A stretch of DNA of 64,000 bases from a virus. The DNA lies in the IMG/VR virus record IMGVR_UViG_3300008448_011588, positions 1 through 64,000 of that record, one strand, 5' to 3'. Position numbers and translations under genes: made by a program. The notes under the pieces were generated by a model. That model was not told the DNA's origin, did not search any database, and was given only the letters and a program-made list of their open reading frames with translations. Below are positions 52,622 through 63,269 of this stretch, piece by piece (position 1 is the first letter of the stretch; every line of letters starts with the position of its first letter).

Positions 52622-52917
52622 TACGCCGATGGAGTAGTATAAGGATTATTGGCTTTATATTCATTAAAAGTAATCTCGGCCCTCCTTTCAATGATGTCTT
52701 GTATCGCACCTGCGGATTGATTATAAACATCTAAAAAGTCTCCGGTACCCTTACCTAACAAATCACCATCGGCGATAGCGTCCTTATTTACCGCAGAATA
52801 TTCATTTGCGGTTCTTGTATAATCATTTTTGGGTAATAATTTTTTTCTTTCCAAATCGGCAATTTGTGATAATTCATTGCTTGGTTGGTCAAAATTTAAT
52901 GGCTCTCTTGCTGGCAT
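52621..52917 (-). CDS. Small hypothetical virion-type protein
   Basis: 98 residues, charged, helical, with repeated Ala/Asp/Asn; LSQIADLERKKLLPKNDYTR near the start. Coupled to the WYL-like gene by TAATG. Not recognised. Confidence 0.55.
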   Translation of the reverse strand: MPAREPLNFDQPSNELSQIADLERKKLLPKNDYTRTANEYSAVNKDAIADGDLLGKGTGDFLDVYNQSAGAIQDIIERRAEITFNEYKANNPYTTPSA

Positions 52918-52918
52918 A

Positions 52919-53389
52919 TTAAATTATTTTTTTAATTAATTCGTTTATCCTTTTCAGGCTTTCAGTTATTTCTACATTATAATTATCTACCACTCGTCTA
53001 TGTGATTGTGAGGGTCTATTCATTGCGGATAAATCATCCTGTTCATATTCTTGATTGTATTGGTTTGGTAATACTTCTGATTTAACTTCTTTACCAAGTT
53101 CAATCCCATCTCTCATGGACCCTAATGTGTTATCCACCCAACCTTTAACATAATGACCGCCATTTAATATAAATGGAAGTTCGTTCTCATGTCCGTTAAA
53201 GTTATCAAAGAAATTTTTCATTCTTTTCAATTGTTGGTAGGTCACTTCTCTACTATCTCTCAATTCTTGATTTCTCTTGAAACCTTCGGTTGAGTCATCG
53301 GCCCCAATCGCGGCCTCTTTACACTGCTCTAAATAAGTTAGAACATCTTCAGGTAATGGTACTTTTTTTCCGTATAGGTCCTTATTCAC
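52919..53389 (-). CDS. Small hypothetical virion-type protein (GTG start)
   Basis: 156 residues from a GTG at 53389, overlapping the upstream stop by 8 bases. Contains LPEDVLTYLEQCKEAAIGAD and NGGHYVKGWVDNTLGSMRDG. The last residues (ESLKRINELIKKII) form an amphipathic helix like those at the ends of neighbouring proteins. Not recognised. Confidence 0.5.
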   Translation of the reverse strand: MNKDLYGKKVPLPEDVLTYLEQCKEAAIGADDSTEGFKRNQELRDSREVTYQQLKRMKNFFDNFNGHENELPFILNGGHYVKGWVDNTLGSMRDGIELGKEVKSEVLPNQYNQEYEQDDLSAMNRPSQSHRRVVDNYNVEITESLKRINELIKKII

Positions 53390-54224
53390 TTGATTTTAAT
53401 GCTTTTATAAGTTGGTTTATACTAATTCCTTCACGTTCTGCCAATTTTTTTATGGCTTGTAAATTCTTATTTAATATTTTGCTAACACCCGTATCCTTTC
53501 CTACGACATCAGAATTATCTTTTGATTTTTTGGCTAAAATATCCTCAACCATTTTAATCATTTGTTTTCTTTGTTGTTCTTCTATAGTTTCTAATTCAGA
53601 TAATCTTTGTCTTGTGAAAGCACCTTTCTTTTTCTTTTTATCTAATTTAGGGTCTTTCCCTTGTTCTAATGCTCGTTCTTCGGCATTATCAGAACCCATT
53701 TGTTTTAATGTCTTAACAGTATCTTCAAAATCTTTATCCTTTGTTTCTTCATAACCAAAAGCATCCGAATAGTCAATTTCATTTACCACTTTACCATCCT
53801 TTTCTTCACTTTCGCCCCAATATACACGGTATCCTCTCGTAACAGGGTCATTAGTTACCCTTGACATGGCAACAGTTTGGTCAGTAGTTTTTCTTGGGTG
53901 TAAAGCCATATTCAAGAATGGTATCTTTGAATTCAAAAATGTACCATCAGTGTCAATCAATTCATCAACTTCACCGCTCTTCTCGACGTTATCTAAATTA
54001 TTATCAATTTCTTTCTTAGTTACCTTTTTACCCGAGTTCAAAAATTTATGTATGATTTTTTTTAACTTACTTTCATGTTTTTTACTAAATTCTTTTTTCT
54101 CATCTTTTTTTCTTGATTCGGATAAAGTATCTGCTACAGAATAATACAATGAAATTTTATCCCCTCTATCTTTCAAGAAGAAATATAAATTGTTTTTAAA
54201 GTATTCTTTGTTGTAACTAATCAT
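53382..54224 (-). CDS. Lys-rich hypothetical protein, first of small-protein operon
   Basis: 280 residues, very Lys/Glu-rich. The N-terminal domain (MISYNKEYFKNNLYFFLKDR) is followed by a conserved-looking core NMALHPRKTTDQTVAMSRVT and GYRVYWGE, and a C-terminal helical region with GISINQLIKALKSS. Its own late-type word lies 11 bases upstream. Function unknown. Confidence 0.55.
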   Translation of the reverse strand: MISYNKEYFKNNLYFFLKDRGDKISLYYSVADTLSESRKKDEKKEFSKKHESKLKKIIHKFLNSGKKVTKKEIDNNLDNVEKSGEVDELIDTDGTFLNSKIPFLNMALHPRKTTDQTVAMSRVTNDPVTRGYRVYWGESEEKDGKVVNEIDYSDAFGYEETKDKDFEDTVKTLKQMGSDNAEERALEQGKDPKLDKKKKKGAFTRQRLSELETIEEQQRKQMIKMVEDILAKKSKDNSDVVGKDTGVSKILNKNLQAIKKLAEREGISINQLIKALKSSE

Positions 54225-54235
54225 AGCTTTTTATC

Positions 54236-54243
54236 AATAAATA
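54236..54243 (-). promoter_or_regulatory. Late-type TATTTATT (minus), divergent
   Basis: Minus-strand AGTATTTATT ends 11 bases before the ATG at 54224. Paired with a plus-strand copy 13 bases away. Confidence 0.55.
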
Positions 54244-54256
54244 CTTCGACACAAGG

Positions 54257-54264
54257 TATTTATT
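54257..54264 (+). promoter_or_regulatory. Late-type TATTTATT (plus), divergent
   Basis: GGTATTTATT ends 9 bases before the ATG at 54274. Confidence 0.5.
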
Positions 54265-54273
54265 TGAAAAAGT

Positions 54274-57200
54274 ATGGCGAGCCAAAATATTAATCAGTAC
54301 GTACCTCCCAATTCATACCCAAAATTTGCGGTAGGTACTACTGATATATCGTTATCATCCGATAATACGGGTTTCAATCAGGAGGTAGTGTTCTCCCCAT
54401 ACTTAATTGCTCAAACTTACGGTAATAAATTACCAATTTATTTTGATACTAACGACCCAAATACAGTACAAGATTATCAGTTACAATACGGTACATATAA
54501 CCCATACAATATCTTTATATCACAAAATTATTATAATCCCAATAACGTTGATTTAGATTGTGAGCCCGAAGGTTCATCTTGTGATATTGGACTAACAGGT
54601 ATTGATAATGGTTTAGTTTCGTCAATGACAGGTCAAACTATCTATTACACCAATGGTCTTTTTGGCCCGGGACTAAAATTCAATAGGCAATTCTATGACA
54701 GACGTTTTAAGATGTTTCAGGTTACTGCTTATACTGATTCACCTAATGTAAGATTTTCAGGTTTTTCGGGTGGTGTTGCTTATGAAGTTGTTAATAAATA
54801 CGACATGTATATTGGTAACTACCATGAATTATACGGTGGTTTTTACCAAGGATTTTATAAATTACATGGATATGAATATGATATTCTTCCTGAAAGGGTA
54901 AATAAGGGATGGACGGTCGAGATGATATTGAAACCTCGACTGGTTAATGAATATACGCCGGTTTCGGGTAAAACTACATTAAATCAAATATACCCTGAAA
55001 ACAAAAACATATTCTTTTATTTAGGGACCAGGGCTGAAAATAAATTCTACCATTATGCGGACGGGACCCCAAATTGCTTTACAGGGTATACTCGAATTAC
55101 ATCTCCATTAACATCAATTGAGACTTGTGCTTGTTGTAATAAAACAATTACTAACAGTAGATGTATCTATGTATATCCCCCTCGTTCGGTTAATGGTGTT
55201 CACGACCCTCACGCTAATTATGGTTGCAATATTTGTAACGGGGATGCCAGAGCTTCTGCAAGTTGTGGATGTGGATGTAACCTAACATTGTGCGAAAGTT
55301 GTGGGTGGGAATGTCAAACACACACTTGTGGTACGGTCATATTACCAACCCCAACACCTACACCATCCCCCACACCTGGACCTTATAATTGTATAACGGC
55401 AACACCTTGTGAAGTTTGTACGACTTGTCAAACTTGTGATACATGTAATGATTGTGAATTTGAGGGGTTTACATCGATTGAGGATACTTGTGAAAAGGAC
55501 CCAAAATGGGATGCGATATCAAATAACTTGGCAATAAGGTTATGTGGCGACCCTAAAAACCCAAGTATCGGAGTTAAGGTTTTGAGATTTACTGGTGATT
55601 GTGAAAGTACCGGAAGTTGTCAAACTTCAGGTATTACCTTTGCAACTGGATATACAGTAGTTGAATACTGTTCCCCACCGATTTATCCATATTGCGAAGC
55701 AATAAATCCCGCTTATTTAGATTCAGAACATTGGTTCCAAGTCGACGTTGTTTGGGAAAGAAATACATGGTTAGATTATTGTGATTTGAGGAGTCGAGGT
55801 GGTTTAGAGGATATAACTCAAACTGTGTCACTCCAATCATTGGCGAATAATTCGGTAGCTTTAATTGTCCCGCCATATACAAGAGGTACCGAGGATTTAG
55901 AAATTGATATTGTACAGTTAAACGAAAAATGGTTATTAGATTCTTACTACAGAAAAGGTAAATTAAAAATTTATGTGAATGGTAGAATCATTTATACAAT
56001 CGATGATTTTGAGGAAGTAATACCAAGAGCCCTCAACACAGATAAAGAAAAACAAGTTGGTGTTCCGTTTAATATATCATGGGGTGGAGGAACGCAAGGA
56101 TTAAGAGAAAATCTAACCTTCAACCCTAAACCTGAATGTGACATTGCCTTTGGGGTTGAGGTGGACATCAATTTAAGTATTTTCATTTCCTCGGGTTCTA
56201 TAAATATTAGATATCTATTAGATTCTGGGTTTGTTTTTGCCGAAAATATAACTCTGAGTTTTACTCACAAACTAGGTAAGACAAATGGTGAGTTCATAAC
56301 TTTTAATTCCACCGTTACAATTGTATCAGGTAATTTATACGGAGAGGGATTTGTTACTCTACCTGATGATTTCTATGAATTAGATGGGGTTAGTTTAATA
56401 GAAAATGCGGTCGTTACACCATCAAACATCTCTTCTAATTTTATTGTGAGTTCGGATACAATGTTCATTACGCCTTCCCCAACTCCAACCCCAACCAACA
56501 CACCAACTAATAGTCCGACTCCAACAAATACCCCTACCATAACGGTATCACCTTCAGAAACTCCAACAAATACCCCAACAGAAACATTAACTCCAACCCC
56601 TACTATTACAGAAAGTCCAACAAGTACCGTGACTGAAACCCCTACCAGTACTGTAACTGAAACGCCAACTTCAACTCCTACTGTAACCCCAACTTTAACA
56701 CAAACAATTACCCCAACAATTACATCAACTGAAACTTTAACACCAACACCAACAATTACAAATACAGTAACTAATACTACCACTCCATCAAATACGGTCA
56801 CTATAACTCCCACTATAACATTAACAGAAACTCAAACACAAACACCAAGTTTAACACCTACTAACACTCCGACGAATACTCAAAATTTCATAGAACCAAC
56901 ACCTACTAGCACTCCGACTAATACAGTTACTAATACAATAACAAATACACCAACAAATACAGTGACTAATACGACTACTAATACTACAACACCAACACCT
57001 ACTATTACAGACACACCTACTAATACCCCAACAGTAACCGTAACTAAAACGCCTGGATTATCACCAGACCCAACATCAACACCAACCCCTACTATTACAG
57101 TAACAAATACTCAAACACCAACACAAACCCCAACCCCAACTAAATTAAATGGTGGAAGTATTTCTTTTGATTACACATTAAATAACTACTTATCGATGTC

Positions 57201-57783
57201 AGGTAGTAGCGACTGGGCGGTAGGTACTGGTGACTTTACTGTAGAAACTTTTATACAACAAACCTCTAACGGTAACGAAAATTACATATTTAGTTTGGGT
57301 ACAGGGTCTAATTTTGGTTTAGCTATGGCTTCAGGAGGTAATAGATTAAATTGTTATTTTGGAGGTAGTAAAGTTTCTAATCAGCCGGTATCAACAGTAT
57401 TAAATACATGGTATCACATAGCGATTTCAAGAATATCGGGTACCTATAACACATATTTTAATGGAACAAGGATTGACACATTTACAGATACTTCTAACAT
57501 AAGTGATACTTCATCAAGTCTTTATGTTGGTTGTAATAATCCTGCCAGCCCATTCAACGATAATTGGGACGGTTTAATTACTAATTTCAGATTTACAAAA
57601 GGATTGGCTATTTACACAGGAGTGACCTATACCGTACCTACAAGTCCTGTAATATCATCAACAGACACAAAACTTTTATTAGCATCTAAAACTTCGGGTA
57701 CATTTACTGATGACACAAGTAATACCCCTAAAACTGTAACAAACAATGGTGCAACATGGAGTGTATTAACTCCGTTTTTATAA
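54274..57783 (+). CDS. Large fibre protein: Cys-rich region, Thr/Pro stalk, LamG lectin domain
   Basis: 1169 residues. Residues 1 to about 280 are a beta-rich head-proximal domain. About 284-395 is Cys-dense (roughly twenty Cys), with a short [12 protein letters not shown] spacer inside. About 400-730 includes another globular region. Residues 733-956 are an almost pure Thr/Pro/Ser/Asn stalk. Residues 960-1169 form a LamG/concanavalin-like domain ([20 protein letters not shown], then FTVETFIQQ and [20 protein letters not shown]), a likely carbohydrate-binding tip. No signal peptide. The stalk is a strong candidate for O-glycosylation by the phage glycan island. Confidence 0.82.
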   Translation: MASQNINQYVPPNSYPKFAVGTTDISLSSDNTGFNQEVVFSPYLIAQTYGNKLPIYFDTNDPNTVQDYQLQYGTYNPYNIFISQNYYNPNNVDLDCEPEGSSCDIGLTGIDNGLVSSMTGQTIYYTNGLFGPGLKFNRQFYDRRFKMFQVTAYTDSPNVRFSGFSGGVAYEVVNKYDMYIGNYHELYGGFYQGFYKLHGYEYDILPERVNKGWTVEMILKPRLVNEYTPVSGKTTLNQIYPENKNIFFYLGTRAENKFYHYADGTPNCFTGYTRITSPLTSIETCACCNKTITNSRCIYVYPPRSVNGVHDPHANYGCNICNGDARASASCGCGCNLTLCESCGWECQTHTCGTVILPTPTPTPSPTPGPYNCITATPCEVCTTCQTCDTCNDCEFEGFTSIEDTCEKDPKWDAISNNLAIRLCGDPKNPSIGVKVLRFTGDCESTGSCQTSGITFATGYTVVEYCSPPIYPYCEAINPAYLDSEHWFQVDVVWERNTWLDYCDLRSRGGLEDITQTVSLQSLANNSVALIVPPYTRGTEDLEIDIVQLNEKWLLDSYYRKGKLKIYVNGRIIYTIDDFEEVIPRALNTDKEKQVGVPFNISWGGGTQGLRENLTFNPKPECDIAFGVEVDINLSIFISSGSINIRYLLDSGFVFAENITLSFTHKLGKTNGEFITFNSTVTIVSGNLYGEGFVTLPDDFYELDGVSLIENAVVTPSNISSNFIVSSDTMFITPSPTPTPTNTPTNSPTPTNTPTITVSPSETPTNTPTETLTPTPTITESPTSTVTETPTSTVTETPTSTPTVTPTLTQTITPTITSTETLTPTPTITNTVTNTTTPSNTVTITPTITLTETQTQTPSLTPTNTPTNTQNFIEPTPTSTPTNTVTNTITNTPTNTVTNTTTNTTTPTPTITDTPTNTPTVTVTKTPGLSPDPTSTPTPTITVTNTQTPTQTPTPTKLNGGSISFDYTLNNYLSMSGSSDWAVGTGDFTVETFIQQTSNGNENYIFSLGTGSNFGLAMASGGNRLNCYFGGSKVSNQPVSTVLNTWYHIAISRISGTYNTYFNGTRIDTFTDTSNISDTSSSLYVGCNNPASPFNDNWDGLITNFRFTKGLAIYTGVTYTVPTSPVISSTDTKLLLASKTSGTFTDDTSNTPKTVTNNGATWSVLTPFL
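56470..57141 (+). repeat. Thr/Pro low-complexity coding repeat 1
   Basis: 224 codons of imperfect TPTxTPT-like units (aca, act, acc and cca, cct alternating). Synonymous codons vary, so the protein pattern rather than the DNA seems selected. Confidence 0.9.
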
Positions 57784-57813
57784 AATGAGTAACTATATAA
57801 CTATATAAGATAA

Positions 57814-60090
57814 ATGGGAGCAAAGGTAAAAATAGGTAGTTATAATTATAGTGGTCAGAGCGCGAATATTACGTTTCTTCCTGAAACCGGGGGAACTATA
57901 AATCTCGGCACTCAAATAATACCATATGATTATAACAATTCTTATTTTTATGGAACATATAATTTAGATTTTACCGGAATAAATTATACGTGTTCTTTCA
58001 TTATTTCGTCAACACAACCATTACCAATATACGTTACCCCAACCCCTAAAAAAATCAATTATGTACTAGATGGTACATACATCCAAGACCCAGAAAATTT
58101 ACCAACAATAGATTTTTCAGGTACATCATTAAGTGGATTGACCACTAACATACTTTTAGAACAAAACTTTGCCGGCACATTTGAGGGTGGTATATCACAG
58201 TTTAGATTTTACGTAGAACCTTTATCGGCACCTGAAGTTAAGCATAATTTTGAGTTAAGAATGACTCAGTTTCAGATGTTTAATCCTGATTGTCCTGACT
58301 GTAAAGTTTCGGCTTGTACTCCTAACGATTTCTCATTAATCATTGCTCCGGCCACTCCGACACCAACAATGACAATGACACAAACTCCAACCAATACACC
58401 TACCGAAAGTCCAACCCAAACTCCAACAAGTACAATTACCCCAACTATAACAGATACACCTACTCAAACTCCAACTATAACAGATACACCTACTCAAACT
58501 CCAACAAATTCTCAAACCTTAACTCAAACTAAAACACCTACCGTTACACCAACAGTTACTAAAACTCAAACAAGTACACCGGCCCCAACAAAGACATCTA
58601 CTAAAACACCAGCCGCAACTCCTACACCAACAAAAACTGTTAAATCAACTCCTACACCAACTAACACTCCCGTACCTACAAAGACGGCAACAAGAACACC
58701 TGCCGCAACACCAACTCCAACAAAAACAGTTAAACCAACCCCAACCGCTTCATCAACTCCACAACCGACTAGAACAAATACGGTTAGCCCTACCAAAACC
58801 CCTTCAAATACCCCAAGTGTAACTCCAAGTATAACACCAACTGATACGCCAGCGCCAACTAAAACATCAACACCGACTAATACTAAAACCCCAAGTAACA
58901 CCCCAACTTTATCCCCAACAAAAACACCTACATCAACAACCACTAAAACACCTGCCCCAACTCCAACAGTAACCCCAACAAAAACAACAACCCCTACTTT
59001 AACTCCAACTTTAACAAAAACTACAACTCAAACTAGTACTCCCGCCCCAACAAAAACGGCTACAAAAACTCCGACTAAAACTCCGACAATGACTTCAACT
59101 ATTGACGCAACACCAACCCCAACTCAAACAGACTTTCCTGAAAGAAGAGGCCCTACAAAAACTCCTACTAAATCAATCACCCCTACAATAACATTGACTC
59201 GTACACCAACTGACACTCCAGCACCAACCAAAACCACCACAAAAACACCTACACCTACCAAATCGATTACTCCTTCTATAACACCGTCTGAGACTCCGGC
59301 GGAAACACCACCACCAAGTGTTAGTATGACAAAAACACCTACACCTACCAAGTCGATTACACCTTCATTATCACCATCAGTAACTCCTACTGATACTCCG
59401 GCACCAACTAAAACACCGACAAAATCAATTACACCAACTATCAGTATTACACCAAGTAATACACCGACATCAAGTGTTACTAAATCGGTCACACCGACTA
59501 GAACCGCTACGAAAACCCCTACCCCAACAAACACGGTTACGAAGACACCTTCAATGACGCCTTCAGTTACCGCTAGTATAACACCTTCACCATCTATCAC
59601 AAAATCAGTTACTCCGACTGTCACCACAACTAAAACAATGACACCAAGTAATACAACGCCATGTTGTACAGAATGGTTCTTATATGGAGGAACAACATCT
59701 ACAGGAACAACATTTAGTGTTCAATACTGTAATTTATCAACGGAAGTACTTACTGTTGTAAGGGATATTCAAGTAAACTTATCTTGTGCATTGAGAGTAA
59801 CTGTTGTACAAGGTAATGGTACCGCGACCGCCGACCCACTGTGTTTATGTGCAACACCGACACCAACCCCTACAGTAACCGCAACCAAAACACCTACCCC
59901 AACATCCACTCCAACAAGAACAAAGACTCCGACAGTTACTCCAACAAGAACAAAGACTCCGACCCCGACTAAAACGACTACTAAAACACCTACCCCAACA
60001 CCTTCTCCGGGTTGTGACTATAAACAATTCCAAAATGACGATTGTTTCGAATTTATGAATAACGATTCATATAATTTTATGGATGATTAA
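57814..60090 (+). CDS. Fibre protein dominated by a 437-residue Thr/Pro stalk
   Basis: 758 residues. An N-terminal beta domain (1-179) ends in a Cys pair ([10 protein letters not shown]). Residues 180-616 are Thr/Pro/Ser/Lys-rich (TPTKTPT-type units). A small Cys-containing domain (617-679: [23 protein letters not shown]) follows, then a second Thr/Pro run (680-732), and an acidic aromatic C-terminus ending [12 protein letters not shown]. The Thr/Pro part includes many Lys, unlike the preceding gene. It lies 30 bases after that gene without an obvious promoter, so both are probably co-transcribed. Confidence 0.8.
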   Translation: MGAKVKIGSYNYSGQSANITFLPETGGTINLGTQIIPYDYNNSYFYGTYNLDFTGINYTCSFIISSTQPLPIYVTPTPKKINYVLDGTYIQDPENLPTIDFSGTSLSGLTTNILLEQNFAGTFEGGISQFRFYVEPLSAPEVKHNFELRMTQFQMFNPDCPDCKVSACTPNDFSLIIAPATPTPTMTMTQTPTNTPTESPTQTPTSTITPTITDTPTQTPTITDTPTQTPTNSQTLTQTKTPTVTPTVTKTQTSTPAPTKTSTKTPAATPTPTKTVKSTPTPTNTPVPTKTATRTPAATPTPTKTVKPTPTASSTPQPTRTNTVSPTKTPSNTPSVTPSITPTDTPAPTKTSTPTNTKTPSNTPTLSPTKTPTSTTTKTPAPTPTVTPTKTTTPTLTPTLTKTTTQTSTPAPTKTATKTPTKTPTMTSTIDATPTPTQTDFPERRGPTKTPTKSITPTITLTRTPTDTPAPTKTTTKTPTPTKSITPSITPSETPAETPPPSVSMTKTPTPTKSITPSLSPSVTPTDTPAPTKTPTKSITPTISITPSNTPTSSVTKSVTPTRTATKTPTPTNTVTKTPSMTPSVTASITPSPSITKSVTPTVTTTKTMTPSNTTPCCTEWFLYGGTTSTGTTFSVQYCNLSTEVLTVVRDIQVNLSCALRVTVVQGNGTATADPLCLCATPTPTPTVTATKTPTPTSTPTRTKTPTVTPTRTKTPTPTKTTTKTPTPTPSPGCDYKQFQNDDCFEFMNNDSYNFMDD
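58351..59661 (+). repeat. Thr/Pro low-complexity coding repeat 2
   Basis: 437 codons of imperfect TPT/TKTPT units; several near-identical DNA blocks occur, for example around 58440-58500 and 58616-58735. Confidence 0.9.
59851..60009 (+). repeat. Thr/Pro low-complexity coding repeat 3
   Basis: 53 codons of TPTPT and RTKTPT units after the small Cys domain. Confidence 0.85.
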
Positions 60091-60111
60091 TAATATTTAA
60101 AAGTAAAAAAT

Positions 60112-61392
60112 ATGGCATATTTAACAACTAGAACCCAAGCATCGAGTGTAGCGTGTAATGATATACTACACATTGTAAAAACCACAGATACTTCTCAAAA
60201 TCCGGCAGGGTCTTCTTATAAAGCAACGGTTGGTCAACTTTTGAGTGGTTGTTGTGTAAATGATTTTTATGTAAAGAACATTCACGGATGTAATACGGGT
60301 AATTTATTTGTACAACCACTTGATGAAGGTAATATTTATTTCGGAGAAAACACCGCCGAGGACGGGTTTACTATAGATTTAGATATAGATGCTGCGGGTA
60401 GAACAAGATTAGGTTTACATACAAATACACCTCAATACACTTTTGATTTTTTTTCAAATACTGGAGAAGGAAGATTTTTATGGGGGGACAATTACCCTGT
60501 AGGTAATACATTTGATTCTTGGTTACAAGTTATCCATTCGGGAACGACATCTAATTTTATAGGTACACAGATGGTGGTTGATGGTGGTGATGGACTAGGA
60601 ACTAGAAGTATTGGTATATTTGTAAGAGGTATAAGTGATGGGAATAGTGTCGCTGCGGAAATGTGTGACCCAGGTGAATGCGCGTTAGTTGGGTCAAGTA
60701 GAACCATCAATCTCAATATTGTAAAAAGGATGGACACGCAAAATACTTATACAGATAACATTAATTTTTATGCCGGAGTTAATGTTGACGAAACCCCAAT
60801 CCCTCACATGACCATACGTGGTAGAAATGGTGCTGATGGGACTGAAACATATCAAGAAGGTAATGTAGGAATTAATGTATTAAACCCTACAGAAAAACTT
60901 GATGTTGGTGGCAATTTGAGAGTAAGAACGGTACTTAGTGCAAGTTATAGTTTGAGTTTAGGAATTTCATCTACAGGAGAATTAAGGTATCAAAACACAT
61001 CTGATATTAGGTTAAAAAAGGACGTGTCAACAATAGATTCGGCGTTGAGTAAGGTGTTAAATTTGAGGGGGGTTAATTTTACTTGGATTGGTAATGAAGA
61101 AGTTGGTAATCAAATCGGTTTCATCGCTCAAGAAGTTGAGCAAGTGGTCCCTGAATTAACTTTTGAAGTTCCAAACCCTGAAGAAGATTATAAAGGAGTA
61201 CACTATGAAAGTGTAAGCGCATTACTAGTAGAAGCGGTTAAAGAATTAAACGAAAAAACAAAGTTAAAAGAATATACACCAACATCAATCAGTGACCCAT
61301 ATGGTGAAAAAGGTGACCAAGTATTCGATGATAATTTTATGTATATAAAGACGGGAGCAGGATGGAAAAAATTCCCACTGATGGATATCTAA
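60112..61392 (+). CDS. Tail fibre/tip protein with S74 intramolecular chaperone
   Basis: 426 residues. An N-terminal attachment-like segment (MAYLTTRTQASSVACNDILH) and beta-rich shaft lead to a C-terminal peptidase S74 chaperone domain. SDIRLKKDV holds the cleavage dyad S297 and K302, and FIAQEVEQVVPEL plus VHYESVSALLVEAVKELNEK are diagnostic. Such domains help a trimeric fibre fold and then cut themselves off. A bidirectional terminator follows. Confidence 0.9.
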   Translation: MAYLTTRTQASSVACNDILHIVKTTDTSQNPAGSSYKATVGQLLSGCCVNDFYVKNIHGCNTGNLFVQPLDEGNIYFGENTAEDGFTIDLDIDAAGRTRLGLHTNTPQYTFDFFSNTGEGRFLWGDNYPVGNTFDSWLQVIHSGTTSNFIGTQMVVDGGDGLGTRSIGIFVRGISDGNSVAAEMCDPGECALVGSSRTINLNIVKRMDTQNTYTDNINFYAGVNVDETPIPHMTIRGRNGADGTETYQEGNVGINVLNPTEKLDVGGNLRVRTVLSASYSLSLGISSTGELRYQNTSDIRLKKDVSTIDSALSKVLNLRGVNFTWIGNEEVGNQIGFIAQEVEQVVPELTFEVPNPEEDYKGVHYESVSALLVEAVKELNEKTKLKEYTPTSISDPYGEKGDQVFDDNFMYIKTGAGWKKFPLMDI

Positions 61393-61396
61393 AAAG

Positions 61397-61424
61397 AAAC
61401 CCTCACATTTGTGAGGGTTTTTTA
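61397..61424. terminator. Bidirectional terminator between convergent genes
   Basis: Stem aaaccctcac / gtgagggttt with loop attt, followed by T on the plus strand and an A/T-rich flank on the minus side. Serves the fibre gene and the convergent 61425 gene. Confidence 0.85.
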
Positions 61425-61886
61425 TTATTTTCTGAATTTCTTCAGTAACTCTTCTTTGGTAATCTCAACCTTTTTTGGGGGAATTGGTTGAGATTTTTTG
61501 GACTCAACCACTCTTGGTTTTTCGTCCTCTTGTTGTTCCATAACCTGAACTCTTAATTTTGGTTTTTCGTCCACTTGTTCAGCAACAACAACATTAACTT
61601 TCTTATTTGTTTTAACATTAAACTGTGAGGACCAAGGTTCAAAATAAACATCATCGGCGATTACTTCTAATCTCATTAATCCTTGTGTTCCTTCAGGTAA
61701 AAAATGTTTTGTCTTTGGTATATTAACTTCACATATTCCGGTGTTTTCAATTCTACCGTTAAACATGTAAGATATTTCATCTGTCTCTACGACTAATCTA
61801 ACTTTAGATTTAGATAAAGAAGTGCCTTCGATTTCAATATTACAATTGAATTTGTTTGGCTTATCGGTATATAAATTATAAATCAT
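61425..61886 (-). CDS. Hypothetical beta-domain protein with charged tail
   Basis: 153 residues from the ATG at 61886, chosen because a late-type word ends 3 bases before it; a longer frame exists. Residues about 15-100 form beta strands (FNCNIEIEGTSLSKSKVRLV, then YMFNGRIENTGICEVNIP), followed by a Lys/Glu/Pro-rich tail. In phages of this kind such proteins can be head-binding or accessory baseplate proteins; not recognised. Confidence 0.6.
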   Translation of the reverse strand: MIYNLYTDKPNKFNCNIEIEGTSLSKSKVRLVVETDEISYMFNGRIENTGICEVNIPKTKHFLPEGTQGLMRLEVIADDVYFEPWSSQFNVKTNKKVNVVVAEQVDEKPKLRVQVMEQQEDEKPRVVESKKSQPIPPKKVEITKEELLKKFRK

Positions 61887-61887
61887 A

Positions 61888-62235
61888 TTAATAAATATCT
61901 TTATCTTTGAAATTAACATTTACGTTTATATTTTTTTGTTGTCTCGTCGTAACTTCAATATCCTTCAATTTTATTTTAACCTTTTTGTTTTTTTGTTTAT
62001 TCATTCTTTGTTCGAAGACAATCTCATCAACATCTAATCTAACAAATAGATTAATGAGAACCATTTTCTCGTCTTCGGTAAGAGTTTTTAATCTTTCCCG
62101 AACACGTTTGAGGGATTGCATACCTCCAGCTCCACCTATAATGATTTTCTCAATGACACACCCTTCAACCCAAGTAAAAGGTGTTTCTAACCATTTAAAG
62201 GGTGCGTCATCCCAAGCATAACATATTGTCGCCAT
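61888..62235 (-). CDS. Hypothetical protein
   Basis: 115 residues. MATICYAWDDAPFKWLETPF is unusually aromatic, followed by GGAGGMQ and a basic C-terminal half (NKQKNKKVKIKLKDIEVTTR). Late-type word 4 bases before the ATG. Not recognised. Confidence 0.55.
   Translation of the reverse strand: MATICYAWDDAPFKWLETPFTWVEGCVIEKIIIGGAGGMQSLKRVRERLKTLTEDEKMVLINLFVRLDVDEIVFEQRMNKQKNKKVKIKLKDIEVTTRQQKNINVNVNFKDKDIY
61890..61897 (-). promoter_or_regulatory. Late-type GATATTTATT 3 bases before ATG
   Basis: Minus-strand GATATTTATT ends 3 bases before the ATG at 61886, overlapping the end of the upstream gene. Confidence 0.55.
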
Positions 62236-62239
62236 TTAA

Positions 62240-62247
62240 TATAAATA
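62240..62247 (-). promoter_or_regulatory. Late-type TATTTATA 4 bases before ATG
   Basis: Minus-strand TTATTTATA ends 4 bases before the ATG at 62235. Confidence 0.5.
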
Positions 62248-62276
62248 ACTGAAAATATATAAAGTTAAAGTTATTC

Positions 62277-62284
62277 TATTTATA
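62277..62284 (+). promoter_or_regulatory. Late-type TATTTATA (plus), divergent partner
   Basis: TATTTATA ends 26 bases before the ATG at 62311, in the divergent gap with the 62235 gene. Confidence 0.45.
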
Positions 62285-62310
62285 GTCCTGAAACTTATGT
62301 TAATTTTTCA

Positions 62311-63243
62311 ATGATGCAGATTATAGATATAACAAGTTTATCAGGTAGCGCACCGTATGATATATACGTGTGCGATACCACAATTACATATTGTTTTTTG
62401 GTTGCAACGGCTGTGACCACAGTACCACAATCTTTAGAACTTCCTTCGTTTTTATACGGGGCCAAAGAAATCATTGTAAAAATAATTGACTCAAATCAAT
62501 GTGAATTTTTTACCCCTATCAGTTGTCTATTACCAACTCCTAGTATTACAGTAACTCCATCACATACGCCTACCCCAACTCCATCACCAACAAGACTCAT
62601 TTATGGTTGCCAATGTATCACATTTGATAATACAGGTAGTGGGTTTGACATAGGGTACAGTTATTTAGATTGTAATGGAATATTAACTGTAGGTGTTGTA
62701 ACAAGTGGGTTAACCTACCAAGTATGTGGTTCTCAACCCGTTTCTAATGATATTAAAATGTCTTACACAATTAGTGGACAATGTGTTAACAATTCATGTC
62801 CTAGTAGTCAATGTGTTGCACCTGATGAGCTATCTTTGATAAAATCAGTAAATAGAATATATAAAGCCTGTAGTAGTACTTATTATTCTGCTGACTATAG
62901 CTGTACCACCCCCAGTGTTCAAGTAAATATTGCATCAATAGACTTCAACGGACAAGCGGGATGCGTTCAATATAATCCTTGGGTCACTTCAACAGCACCT
63001 AGTGGTCGAGATTTTAATTTCAAGGCACCTGGAGCTAATATAACTAGCTGGACTCAGTTACAAATTGGTATGAGATTATACCCCGCAACCCAATCTCCTA
63101 ATTCTGCATGTTCTAATTTGGCTGATTTAAATTATTGGGTTAGTAGAAACTCACTTCAAAACAGGTATACACCGGCCGAAGGACCCCCAATAATCATAAG
63201 AGTTAATAATAGTACAATCACTAACATTACGGATTGTTCTTGA
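62311..63243 (+). CDS. Fibre-like protein with short Thr/Pro linker
   Basis: 310 residues (an ATG pair, M1 or M2). An N-terminal domain with Cys pairs leads to [20 protein letters not shown], then a module YGCQCITF and SYLDCNGILTVGVV, then VCGSQPVS, which resembles the Cys-containing module of the 57814 gene. The C-terminal domain is a separate beta-rich unit. Likely part of the fibre set. Confidence 0.65.
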   Translation: MMQIIDITSLSGSAPYDIYVCDTTITYCFLVATAVTTVPQSLELPSFLYGAKEIIVKIIDSNQCEFFTPISCLLPTPSITVTPSHTPTPTPSPTRLIYGCQCITFDNTGSGFDIGYSYLDCNGILTVGVVTSGLTYQVCGSQPVSNDIKMSYTISGQCVNNSCPSSQCVAPDELSLIKSVNRIYKACSSTYYSADYSCTTPSVQVNIASIDFNGQAGCVQYNPWVTSTAPSGRDFNFKAPGANITSWTQLQIGMRLYPATQSPNSACSNLADLNYWVSRNSLQNRYTPAEGPPIIIRVNNSTITNITDCS

Positions 63244-63269
63244 TGTTCAATCCATTTAATGATTAGCAC

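Noticed and set aside
56373-56813. Reverse-strand frame coding a Val/Gly-rich, apparently hydrophobic 146-residue protein
   Set aside because: It is the antisense of the Thr/Pro-coding repeat (tgg/ggt/gtt words), as are similar frames at 58566-58943 and 59124-59627. No promoter or plausible start context.
56470-60009. Short repeated DNA words that could suggest a CRISPR array or non-coding satellite
   Set aside because: Units are in frame, of irregular length, without constant repeat and unique spacer structure, and lie within two intact fibre genes.
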